This document shows positions 17,635-26,009 of a stretch of DNA of 64,000 nucleotides, piece after piece (the first letter of the stretch is position 1; each line of letters begins with the position of its first letter). The notes beneath the pieces are model-generated. The model made no database searches, had not been told where the DNA came from, and was given only the letters and a program-made list of their open reading frames with translations. Source of the stretch: Cytophagales bacterium Alg240-R148 (lineage in GTDB: Bacteria > Bacteroidota > Bacteroidia > Cytophagales > Cyclobacteriaceae); assembly GCA_900537185.1 (NCBI GenBank), contig LS999830.1, forward strand, positions 297,440 to 361,439, written 5' to 3'. The translations under genes were made by a program, and so were the position numbers.

Positions 17635-18291
17635 ATGGATTGGCTTACAACACAAGGGAACATATCGATTTGGGTTATGGTATTACCAGTGGTACTGGGT
17701 TGCTTCTTTTTCAATAAGTTGGATTTTGATAGCAAACTCATTCTTGGGGTGGTGCTTATTGGGTTTTGCATCCAATTATTGCACTATGTTTTGCACCAAA
17801 AAGTAGTATTAAATTGGCTTTACAACATTTATACCCCTATTGAATTTGTAGCGTTGTGGTACTTGTTTAAAAAGAAATTGCTGAGCCTCCAACGAAGGAA
17901 TTTCATGGACATTTCGCTGTTAGTATTTGCGGTAATTTCAATAGGGTTGGTGCTGACATTTGGTCTCAACCAACGGTATTTATACGAATGGGCCATAGTT
18001 AAAAACATTGTACTGATTTACTGGGTTGCCTTGTGCCTATTTGAGTTCTATTTTACCAGTTATTTAAAAATCAACATCCAACAACCCTTTTATTGGTACC
18101 TCTCTGGCATTATCTGCTATGCCTCTTGTACCCTAGTTTTTTACTTAATGTGGTACCTGGTAAGGAAATACGCAACCCAAGACTTTTCAGGACTAGCCCT
18201 TTGTCATTTGGTTTTCAACACCATTTTATATTTGTTATTTGCCGTTGGTTTGTTTAAAAATTACCAGCACCCCACTCCCTTTCGGTTTTGA
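17635..18291 (+). CDS. polytopic membrane protein, paralogue of the kinase-linked protein at 7.7-8.4 kb
   Basis: 218 aa with about seven hydrophobic segments and no soluble domain. It shares the spaced motifs YNIYTPIE, FYWYLSGIICYAS and a C-terminal LLFAVGLFKNY with the kinase-linked membrane protein (YNVYMPLE; FWICLGTILYFAC; VAIGFWKYSK). Unlike that one it has no kinase neighbour; the next gene is glnS, 93 bases on. Possibly an orphan sensor. Family not named. Confidence 0.75.
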   Translation: MDWLTTQGNISIWVMVLPVVLGCFFFNKLDFDSKLILGVVLIGFCIQLLHYVLHQKVVLNWLYNIYTPIEFVALWYLFKKKLLSLQRRNFMDISLLVFAVISIGLVLTFGLNQRYLYEWAIVKNIVLIYWVALCLFEFYFTSYLKINIQQPFYWYLSGIICYASCTLVFYLMWYLVRKYATQDFSGLALCHLVFNTILYLLFAVGLFKNYQHPTPFRF

Positions 18292-18336
18292 AAGGGTAGG
18301 ATTTGATTTTTCTATAAATGGGATTTTGATTTCAAG

Positions 18337-18366
18337 TTGCAATTTTAAGCTTTTAAGCTAATTTTG
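18337..18366 (+). promoter_or_regulatory. Bacteroidota-type promoter for glnS
   Basis: TTG at 18337-18339, a 19-base spacer, then TAATTTTG at 18359-18366, matching TTTG-N19/20-TAnnTTTG. Transcription would begin about 10 bases before the ATG at 18385. Confidence 0.5.
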
Positions 18367-18384
18367 TATTTCAATTTTTGAAAC

Positions 18385-20415
18385 ATGACAGAAGCAAACG
18401 AATCTCTTAATTTTATTGAACAAATTATAGAGGATGATTTGGCCAATGGCCTAGATAAAAAACAACTCAGATTTCGATTTCCACCAGAACCAAATGGTTA
18501 TTTGCACATCGGGCATGCCGCTGCCATTTGTTTGAATTTTGGGCTTGGGCAAAAACACAGTGCACCAGTTAATTTGCGCTTTGACGACACCAACCCATCC
18601 AAAGAAGAACAGGAATATGTAGATGCAATTAGAAGAGACATCCAATGGTTGGGGTTTGAGTGGGATACAGAGTGTTATTCTTCTGATTATTTCCAACAAA
18701 TGTATGACTGGGCCATTCAATTAATTAAAAACGGAAAGGCCTATGTAGATGGGCAATCCTCTGAATTAATGGCAGAACAAAAAGGAACCCCTACCGCGCC
18801 GGGTAAAGACAGCCCACACAGAAATCAAAGTATTGAAAAAAACCTCGATTTGTTCGAAAGGATGAAAAGTGGCGCATTGGAAGAGGGTTCTTATGTTCTA
18901 AGGGCAAAAATTGATATGGGTTCTACGAATATGCTCATGCGAGATCCAATTATATATAGGATTATAAAAAAGGAACACCACAGAACGGGTGGCAATTGGT
19001 GCATTTACCCATTGTACGATTGGGCACATGGGGAGTCGGACTATATTGAACAAATATCACATTCTATTTGTACGTTGGAATTCAAACCACATCGGGAACT
19101 TTACGATTGGTTTTTAGATCAAATCTATGACAATAGCAATTTAAGGCCAAAACAAAGAGAGTTTGCGCGCAGGAATTTAAGTTATACCATTATGAGCAAA
19201 AGAAAATTGCTTGAATTGGTTCAAAATAAAACTGTACATGGCTGGGACGACCCTAGAATGCCTACAATTTCGGGTTTAAGAAGACGGGGGTATACACCAG
19301 AATCTATTACTAAATTCAGTGAAGTATCCGGTATTTCTAAGCGGGACAGTGTTACAGATGTATCTTTATTAGAATTTTGTATTCGGGAGGACTTAAACAA
19401 AACAGCCACCAGAGTGATGGGGGTATTGAATCCAGTTAAATTGGTACTGACCAATTATCCTGAAGGAAAAGTTGAAATGCTCCAGGCAGTTAACAACCCA
19501 GAAGATGCCGCTTCTGACACGCATGAAGTTCCTTTTTCGAAGGAGTTGCTGATAGAAAGAGAAGACTTTAAAGAAGAAGCCGGCAATAAATTTTTCCGCC
19601 TTACCATTGGCAACGAAGTTCGTTTAAAAAATGCTTATATCATTCAAGGAGAGTCGGTTGTGAAAGACGCTTCAGGCAACATAACAGAGATTCATTGTAC
19701 TTGTGACCTGGACTCTAAATCTGGCAGTGGAACGGAAGCAAGCACCCGGAAAGTAAAAGGAACTTTGCACTGGGTATCCAAACAACATGCTTTGCAGGCA
19801 GAAGTACGGGTGTACGACAGGTTATTTCTTGACGAAGCTCCAGACAGCCATGAAGAGAAAAGTTTTATGGACTTCATCAACCCAGCTTCTTTACAGGTTA
19901 TTAAAAATGCATATGTAGAACCTTTTTTAAAGGATGCCTCAGTGCAGGATAAATTCCAATTCCAGCGTTTGGGTTATTTCACATTGGATCTGGACAGCTC
20001 TAACCAACAACTCATCTTCAATAAAACTGTAGGTTTGCGAGATTCTTGGGGCAAACAAAACACCAAATCTGCTCCAAACAGTTCCAAACCTCCTGTTCAA
20101 AAAGGCATAGACCAAAAGAACCCTTTGAATGAAATAAAGAAAATTAGCAAGAAATACACCAACTTATCCGGTGATAAATTAAACACTGCACGCACCAACA
20201 TTGCAAAATTGGCAGAAGAAGTGTCTTTCGAAGATATTGAACCCTTGTTGGCTACTGCTGCAAAAAAAATAGGCACGCGCATTGGCGTAACAATTGCTTT
20301 GGGCGTTCTCTTAAAAAATGGGCAGCAAAGAACTGAGAACATCAATGCCTTTATTGAAAAAGCCGTTCAAGATGCTAACGAACTACTTAGTGAAGAAGCA
20401 AAATCCATACAATAA
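18385..20415 (+). CDS. glnS: glutaminyl-tRNA synthetase with C-terminal extension
   Basis: 676 aa. The class I signatures are clear: HIGH at 41-44 in PNGYLHIGHAAA and the KMSKS equivalent MSKRK at 270-274. The GlnRS-type beta-barrel anticodon-binding domains follow to about residue 560 (TLHWVSKQHALQAEVRVYDR). It charges tRNA-Gln with glutamine in the cytosol. About 110 extra residues after a Pro/Lys linker form a helical appendage beyond the usual length of about 550. GlnRS with an appended tRNA-binding YqeY-like domain is known from Bacteroidota and Deinococcus; this tail is in the right place, but I could not confirm the match by eye. Confidence 0.95.
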   Translation: MTEANESLNFIEQIIEDDLANGLDKKQLRFRFPPEPNGYLHIGHAAAICLNFGLGQKHSAPVNLRFDDTNPSKEEQEYVDAIRRDIQWLGFEWDTECYSSDYFQQMYDWAIQLIKNGKAYVDGQSSELMAEQKGTPTAPGKDSPHRNQSIEKNLDLFERMKSGALEEGSYVLRAKIDMGSTNMLMRDPIIYRIIKKEHHRTGGNWCIYPLYDWAHGESDYIEQISHSICTLEFKPHRELYDWFLDQIYDNSNLRPKQREFARRNLSYTIMSKRKLLELVQNKTVHGWDDPRMPTISGLRRRGYTPESITKFSEVSGISKRDSVTDVSLLEFCIREDLNKTATRVMGVLNPVKLVLTNYPEGKVEMLQAVNNPEDAASDTHEVPFSKELLIEREDFKEEAGNKFFRLTIGNEVRLKNAYIIQGESVVKDASGNITEIHCTCDLDSKSGSGTEASTRKVKGTLHWVSKQHALQAEVRVYDRLFLDEAPDSHEEKSFMDFINPASLQVIKNAYVEPFLKDASVQDKFQFQRLGYFTLDLDSSNQQLIFNKTVGLRDSWGKQNTKSAPNSSKPPVQKGIDQKNPLNEIKKISKKYTNLSGDKLNTARTNIAKLAEEVSFEDIEPLLATAAKKIGTRIGVTIALGVLLKNGQQRTENINAFIEKAVQDANELLSEEAKSIQ

Positions 20416-20423
20416 TTGATTTA

Positions 20424-20458
20424 AAAGGACCATACACTACAACGTGTTTTGGTCCTTT
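20424..20458. terminator. hairpin between convergent glnS and kinase genes
   Basis: AAAGGACCA (20424-20432) and TGGTCCTTT (20450-20458), a 9-bp perfect stem with a 17-base loop. The right arm reaches into the last codons of the convergent kinase gene. T-tracts are short, so it is a weak candidate. Confidence 0.45.
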
Positions 20459-22491
20459 GGGAATTTTAATTCAAAACTGGTTCCAATGTTTAACTGACTC
20501 TTGACGCTAATAGAACCTTTGTTGGTATTAACAAAATCTTGTACAAGCGTGAGTCCCAAACCAGTTCCCTTCTCCCCCTTCGTTCCGGAGGTCACATATT
20601 GGTTGTCCATTTCAAAAAGCTGTGTTAAAGCTTCTGGACCTATCCCTACGCCATCGTCTTGCACTGTAACTACGGTCCAAGTATCGCCTTGCACGGCGTT
20701 TAACTTTACGCTTCCGCCTACCGGTGTAAACTTAAGGGCATTGCTGGTTAAATTGCGTAAAATGGCCATTAAGCTGTTTTTATCCGCCCAAACTTGCGAA
20801 CCTGCAGCGGACAAATTTACCAACTCTATGTTCTTGGATATCGCATGGGACCGCAATACCTCTATGGTCTCATTTATGCACTTGTGCATATCCAGAAGCT
20901 CCGGATTGTAAAGCATTTTACCTTCTTCTTTTAATGCCCAGGAAAATAAATTATCTAGTAAATTGGTAAGTTGGTCGCTTGCATATTTAAGGTGGCCTAA
21001 CATTTCCTGAAGTTCTTGGTCCTTTTGTGCACCGTACTTTTCATTCAAATGAAGTTTAATGAGGTTGAACATACCAAAAAAGGTATTGATTGGGGCCCTT
21101 AAATCGTGGGATATAATGGAGAAAAACCTCGATTTGGATTGATTTAATTTTTCTAGTTTGTCTTTATGCTGGCTAATTTCCAAATTGTTGGTGGTCAACC
21201 AATGGTTCGCCTTCTTTTTTAACTGGTAATACCGAAATAATATAAAAACAATTACTAATAGTATACCCGCACCGGCAATGGCCATATACTGAATCATTTT
21301 TTCTTTTTTAAGCGCCTCACTAATAAGCAACTTTTCTTTTTCATTGGATAATTCTGTTGCTATTCTTTCTTTTTCAAACTTATACTCCGCCTCCAATAAA
21401 GTCAATTTTCTAATTTGTGCCTCATTTCTTAATGTATCAGATAACGTTTTGTGCTTTTTTTGTGCCTGAAAGGCCGATTTGTAATTGCCCAGTGCATATT
21501 CTACCTCCGCCAACATATTGTACCCTTCCATTTCAATGGATTTTAATTGGGCCTGATTCGCGATTTTTATGGCCTCCTGGACATGTGCTTTTGATTTTAG
21601 CCATTGCTCTTGAAGGAAATAAGCTCCTGCGACCCCCATAAGTGGATAAACAGAGGATGCCTGGTCTCCTATTTCGCGGTATATCTGCAGCGCCTTTTGG
21701 TAGTATTCCATTCCTTTGGCATGTTCTTTCAAATGATCCGAATACAAAACGCCAATGTTGTGGTAATTGCGGGCAACATCACTTTTGTTTCCAAGTTCCA
21801 GATTTATTTCCAAACATTGGTTGTAATAGTTCAAGGCACTAGAGTAATCCGATTGTGCCAATAACACAATACCGATGTTGTTGTAACTGACAGCCAATTG
21901 TCTTAGATCGTTGCTGGCTTTTCTAATTTCAAGTCCTTTGGTATAATATTCTAATGCCCTTTCATAGTCTTTTAATGTATAATACAAGACGCCTATGTTG
22001 TTAAAACTAGAGGCAACTCTTGGTTGGTCCTTTAGCGCCTCCCGCAATTGCAGCGCTACTAAGTGGTGTTCTAAAGCCGCAGTAAATTTCCCTATATTGC
22101 GATTGGCATCTCCCAAGCCATTGTGGGCATTGGCTTGTCCCTTTTCATATTGTGCACTATCTGACAATGCCAACACGGTTTCAAAAAGTTCTATTGCTCG
22201 TTGGTTATGACCAAAGGTCATGGTTACCCAACCAATGGCGTAGTAGGCATCGGCCAATCCTTCATTGTATTGAATTTTTTGGGCCAAGTCTATAGCTTGG
22301 CGGGTATATTCTGCGGTCTTTACGGAATCGAAAGTGAGGTATTTAAACGCTAGTTGGTTGTAGGTATCTACTTTTTCCTTAGCAGTAATATTTTCAGAAA
22401 GATGTTGGTGTAGGGAGTCCAAGGCTGGTGTTTGGGCCTGTAGGGAAGTAACAAAAAAGAACAATACTATTGTAACCAATTGTTTTATCAT
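20437..22491 (-). CDS. TPR-containing sensor histidine kinase
   Basis: 684 aa from the ATG at 22491, which starts the signal peptide (MIKQLVTIVLFFFVTSLQAQ). The frame extends to 22551, but that adds 20 residues before the signal. TPR repeats fill about 25-370 (LGDANRNIGKFTAALEHHLV; YNNIGIVLLAQSDYSSALNY). A membrane helix lies near 400-420, then a coiled coil, phosphoacceptor His462 in IISHDLRAPINTF and a complete ATPase domain (LTSNALKFTP; DDGVGIG; GTGLGLTLV). No response regulator is adjacent. All catalytic boxes look intact, unlike the TPR kinase at 11.9-14.5 kb. Confidence 0.93.
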   Translation of the reverse strand: MIKQLVTIVLFFFVTSLQAQTPALDSLHQHLSENITAKEKVDTYNQLAFKYLTFDSVKTAEYTRQAIDLAQKIQYNEGLADAYYAIGWVTMTFGHNQRAIELFETVLALSDSAQYEKGQANAHNGLGDANRNIGKFTAALEHHLVALQLREALKDQPRVASSFNNIGVLYYTLKDYERALEYYTKGLEIRKASNDLRQLAVSYNNIGIVLLAQSDYSSALNYYNQCLEINLELGNKSDVARNYHNIGVLYSDHLKEHAKGMEYYQKALQIYREIGDQASSVYPLMGVAGAYFLQEQWLKSKAHVQEAIKIANQAQLKSIEMEGYNMLAEVEYALGNYKSAFQAQKKHKTLSDTLRNEAQIRKLTLLEAEYKFEKERIATELSNEKEKLLISEALKKEKMIQYMAIAGAGILLVIVFILFRYYQLKKKANHWLTTNNLEISQHKDKLEKLNQSKSRFFSIISHDLRAPINTFFGMFNLIKLHLNEKYGAQKDQELQEMLGHLKYASDQLTNLLDNLFSWALKEEGKMLYNPELLDMHKCINETIEVLRSHAISKNIELVNLSAAGSQVWADKNSLMAILRNLTSNALKFTPVGGSVKLNAVQGDTWTVVTVQDDGVGIGPEALTQLFEMDNQYVTSGTKGEKGTGLGLTLVQDFVNTNKGSISVKSQLNIGTSFELKFPKDQNTL

Positions 22492-22755
22492 AGAGCAAGT
22501 TGTTGGTATGCACACAAACCTCCAATCACTCCTCCGTTTATTGCCAAACAATTATTTACAAATGATCTTCAGTATACCCATTGGCCTTCTTACTAGATTA
22601 TAGACCACGAGTTATACAATATATAAAATATTTATGCCTTTATGTTCAATTTCACCACTATTTCACCACTTGAACCTTCCCTTTGTATTGCACAATTATT
22701 ATAGTATAGCAATGTGATATTATAATATTCCGTACTTATTTTTGGCGCATGCCAC

Positions 22756-24198
22756 TTAAACCACACGGGCACCAACCTCTCGAATCACCTCCAATAAGTA
22801 ATCGGTACTGGCCTTGGTTTTGCGGTGGTTGATAAAACACGCCCGCAATACAAAAGTACCATTTAACGAAGTACTCGTAATGAATACTCTGCCATCTCTT
22901 TCTAATGCTGGTACCAATTGTTTGTTAAGAGCCGTTATGGCTGCAGCATCCTTTAAACCATTTGTAAATCGAAAACAACTAATTGCTAAATCAGATGCTG
23001 CAACCAATTCAAAATCAGAAGAATCTGTAATTTTATTATTTAAATACTTCGTTAAATCAATGTCTTTTTGGATCATAGATTTAATTCTAGTGAGTCCATA
23101 AGCTTTGATACTCATCCATACTTTAAGAGACTTTGCACTCCTAGACAATAAAAAGTGATGCTCATTGAATTCTAATCTACCTTTTTCTACTTCCAGGGAT
23201 TTATCCAAGTAGGTGGCTTGTTTGAAATAGGTTTTTTTAAGGTTCGACCAATTTTTAACCAGCAAACAGCCAACTTCAAAGGGCTGGTAAAGCCATTTAT
23301 GAAAGTCGAGTGCTACAGAGTCTGCATGTTCAATTCCTTCGTACAAACCTTTAAGCGATTCAAGAGAAGATGCCAGACCGCCATATGCACCATCTATGTG
23401 CAGCCATAACCCATACTTTTTTGCCATTGTTGACAATGCTTTTAAATCATCAATGGCGCCAGTATTAACCGTACCTGCGTTACCAATTATACAGAATGGT
23501 TTACAGCCATCACTTATGTCGGCTTCAATTTGGTATTCTAAAGCTTCCAAATCGATTTTGAATTGATTATCCACTGCAATATGTCTTAATTGGTTGTTGC
23601 CAATACCCAACAATTGTACACTTTTATCTACACTATTATGCGTTTCACTAGAACAATAGACCGTCATTGGGGCCATTCCAAACAATCCTTTATTTCTGAT
23701 GTCGTATTTCTCAAAAAACACGTTTCTGGCTACGGTTAACCCATCCAGATTGGCTGAAGAACCACTTGACCCTAGAAACCCACCTACGTCTTTGCCAAAC
23801 CCAATCATTTCAGATGCCCATTGTACTACCCTTTTGTCTATTTCTGTAATGGCAGGTGCCAAATGCCATTTGGCAACATTTTGGTTGATAGTTGCAGCCA
23901 ATTTTTCGGCAATAATACCTACTTGGTTGCCTCCAGCCATAACATATCCATACATATTGGCACCCAAGTTTCCTGTAGCTGTTTGGATAATTTTCTCATC
24001 TACTTCCTTAAGCAAAATATCTACTGGCATGCCGTGGTTGGGAATTGGCTCATCGAACCAACCTTCGATAACCGATTGCCCTTTGTGGTGGAAACCTTTT
24101 TTCAAGGCAATTCCTTCAAATTGTTGGAGCACCAGTTCGCTCGATTGGTTTAACAAGGCTTCAAATTCTGCTGTATTAAAATCCAAAGATTCTTCCAT
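22756..24198 (-). CDS. PLP-dependent group II amino-acid decarboxylase
   Basis: 480 aa, the usual length for this family (aromatic-L-amino-acid/tyrosine/glutamate decarboxylases). The PLP-binding Lys301 sits in ALDFHKWLYQPFEVG, and the upstream HIDGAYGG supplies the Asp that contacts the pyridine nitrogen. It would decarboxylate an amino acid to an amine in the cytosol. The substrate cannot be decided from sequence, though the fold subgroup is nearer the aromatic/tyrosine type. It is 40 bases downstream of the membrane cyclase gene on the same strand, so the two may be cotranscribed. Confidence 0.9.
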   Translation of the reverse strand: MEESLDFNTAEFEALLNQSSELVLQQFEGIALKKGFHHKGQSVIEGWFDEPIPNHGMPVDILLKEVDEKIIQTATGNLGANMYGYVMAGGNQVGIIAEKLAATINQNVAKWHLAPAITEIDKRVVQWASEMIGFGKDVGGFLGSSGSSANLDGLTVARNVFFEKYDIRNKGLFGMAPMTVYCSSETHNSVDKSVQLLGIGNNQLRHIAVDNQFKIDLEALEYQIEADISDGCKPFCIIGNAGTVNTGAIDDLKALSTMAKKYGLWLHIDGAYGGLASSLESLKGLYEGIEHADSVALDFHKWLYQPFEVGCLLVKNWSNLKKTYFKQATYLDKSLEVEKGRLEFNEHHFLLSRSAKSLKVWMSIKAYGLTRIKSMIQKDIDLTKYLNNKITDSSDFELVAASDLAISCFRFTNGLKDAAAITALNKQLVPALERDGRVFITSTSLNGTFVLRACFINHRKTKASTDYLLEVIREVGARVV

Positions 24199-24238
24199 AC
24201 TACTATTGTTTATCTATAAGGCCGTTAATAAATGAATA

Positions 24239-25288
24239 TCATTCTATCTCTGATACTGCATGTACCAGCACCTCTTTTCCTTTTCCCTTTAATGGTACTT
24301 GTCCTATGGTTTCAAATTCGAACCCGCTTGTTTCCAATTGCTCTTTAAGGAAGTTCGATACTAAAAACTCTTTTTCGTATTGGTTGCACACGCCCTGAAT
24401 GCGTGCCGCGGTATTAATGGTATCCCCATGGTAGGCTATTTCCTTCTTATACTTGCCTACTTCTGTAACTGTTACCGTGCCAGCATGCAAACCTGCCTTA
24501 AAAAAAGGAAGAACCCCATAATTCTGTACGTAGTAAGCTTTTTTTTCAAGTAAAACAGCTTTAAACATGAAAAAAGACGCCAAACAATTGTTGTTTTTCA
24601 ACCCATTTTTGAAGCTCCAACTCAATATCACTTCATCGCCTACATATTGGTACACTTCTGCACGGTAGTCGACCACAATCCCCAAATCATTAAAACAATC
24701 TTGTAACAATTTACTGTATTGTATGTGGCCCAGTTTTTCTGCCAAAGAAGTAGAAGCCTGTAAATCTAGGAACATAAAAATACGCTCTTCTTCTCTAGGC
24801 GTATAAAACTTGCCCCTTAAAACTTTCAACAAATTCCCTTCCCCCAACATCAGATTCACTTGCCTTAAAATAACCAGAAAAAAATCGAGTACCAATATAT
24901 AGGTATAGATGGCTGCACTACCAGGTTCTATTAAAAAAACAAAAAAGTTAATGGATATTCCAAACAAAAAAATCACCATTAAATAAGACAAACCAACCAA
25001 AACAAATAGAAAAGCCACCGAATATAAAAAACGATAAAGCGTTAGTTTGTATATGGGAACACGCTGGTAGTACCGTTCTTCCATAACTATTTGTGCTATT
25101 CCCGCAATAGATCCAAAGGCCGGTCCGAAAGTGAAAGCCACTAGAATGGATTTCCATAATTCAAACTGAACTGCACCTTCCTCTATTGTACCCACGCCAC
25201 GTATGATGCTCATAAAAACAAAACCCAAAGTCCAGCCAATACTGAAATCTCGGATTATTTTCCATCTTCGAAAAACTTTGCTTTTCAT
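24239..25288 (-). CDS. membrane-anchored class III adenylate/guanylate cyclase
   Basis: 349 aa. About five hydrophobic segments span residues 15-150. A class III catalytic domain follows at about 165-345. The first metal Asp is visible in FMFLDLQASTSLAEKLG and the second in YQYVGDEVILSW. The motif HAGTVTVTEVG and a transition-state Asn/Arg pair (GDTINTAARIQ) are also present, so it should be active. Whether ATP or GTP is used cannot be settled by eye. It would produce a cyclic nucleotide in response to a membrane signal. It sits between a DUF2911 gene with a strong terminator and the decarboxylase gene. Confidence 0.88.
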   Translation of the reverse strand: MKSKVFRRWKIIRDFSIGWTLGFVFMSIIRGVGTIEEGAVQFELWKSILVAFTFGPAFGSIAGIAQIVMEERYYQRVPIYKLTLYRFLYSVAFLFVLVGLSYLMVIFLFGISINFFVFLIEPGSAAIYTYILVLDFFLVILRQVNLMLGEGNLLKVLRGKFYTPREEERIFMFLDLQASTSLAEKLGHIQYSKLLQDCFNDLGIVVDYRAEVYQYVGDEVILSWSFKNGLKNNNCLASFFMFKAVLLEKKAYYVQNYGVLPFFKAGLHAGTVTVTEVGKYKKEIAYHGDTINTAARIQGVCNQYEKEFLVSNFLKEQLETSGFEFETIGQVPLKGKGKEVLVHAVSEIE

Positions 25289-25354
25289 TTGTTCAAAACA
25301 ACTATAACCATTATTGGGTATTGAAAATTCTCCGTTTAATAAAAAAACGAGAAA

Positions 25355-25378
25355 AACCTGAAGTAGCAGCTTCAGGTT
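25355..25378 (-). terminator. rho-independent terminator after DUF2911 gene
   Basis: Perfect 9-bp stem (AACCTGAAG / CTTCAGGTT) with a 6-base loop. On the minus strand it is followed by TTTCTCGTTTTTTT, the classic terminator form. Confidence 0.85.
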
Positions 25379-25380
25379 AT

Positions 25381-25413
25381 GGAAGAAAAGGCAGTAAAAA
25401 GGCCTTTTCTTCC
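25381..25413 (-). terminator. second hairpin, tandem with the terminator
   Basis: Perfect 12-bp stem (GGAAGAAAAGGC / GCCTTTTCTTCC), 9-base loop, 6 bases after the DUF2911 stop and just before the hairpin at 25355-25378. No T-run of its own; it probably reinforces termination or protects the mRNA 3' end. Confidence 0.65.
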
Positions 25414-25418
25414 CTGTC

Positions 25419-25967
25419 CTATTTTTTCGTTATTGGAATGGTCACTCGGGTATCGTCCCAATGAATGGACATATTCACTGTTCCATCAGATTCCAAGAAA
25501 TTGATTGTTAATTGCTCCATAATTTCTTTAGTAGTTTCTACCGGAACTTGAACAGTAGCTACGTCAGTGGCTTTGTCAGGTGCAAAAGCACCCCAATACC
25601 CTACTGCTGAGTTCAAAGTCACACTCCATTCGGTTGCTCCTGGAACTGCATACAAACTATACCGACCAGCAGGAACTGCAGTTGTACCGAATTGAATATC
25701 TCTAGAAAATTCTATTTCAGTAGCATCATTGGCCCCAACTCTCCAGTATTCTCCATTGGGTAATAATGCTCCTTCAGATGCTTCCCCAAAAATGTTTCTT
25801 TCTTTTTTAAAGGGTTGACAATAGGCAACTAATATGTCCAAATCATCTCCAGCGTAAATAGTTTCTTTAAATGGAGAATGGGATTTTGTATTCAACAATG
25901 CATAGCCAACATAGCCAATAGCAAACAATACAATTACAGCGATACCAATAAATATTTTCTTTTTCAT
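25419..25967 (-). CDS. DUF2911 family protein, membrane-anchored
   Basis: 182 aa. An N-terminal hydrophobic anchor (about 5-24) is followed by a DUF2911 domain: VAYCQPFKKERNIFG, LLPNGEYWRVGANDATEIEF, VPAGRYSLYAVPG, WSVTLNS. The family is widespread in Bacteroidota and has no established function. Here it lies outside the membrane by topology. It is 42 bases downstream of the big permease stop on the same strand and ends in two hairpins. Confidence 0.9.
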   Translation of the reverse strand: MKKKIFIGIAVIVLFAIGYVGYALLNTKSHSPFKETIYAGDDLDILVAYCQPFKKERNIFGEASEGALLPNGEYWRVGANDATEIEFSRDIQFGTTAVPAGRYSLYAVPGATEWSVTLNSAVGYWGAFAPDKATDVATVQVPVETTKEIMEQLTINFLESDGTVNMSIHWDDTRVTIPITKK

Positions 25968-26009
25968 AGCAGTTGATTTTTTATACAGCTAAAAATAGTC
26001 AAAATATAT

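Noticed and set aside
22708-22730. Self-complementary ATATTATAATAT upstream of the decarboxylase stop
   Set aside because: Too short and AT-only to support a site; similar strings occur by chance in this composition.
23699-24235. 178-codon plus-strand frame opposite the decarboxylase
   Set aside because: Shadow of a gene with a clear PLP-lysine motif.
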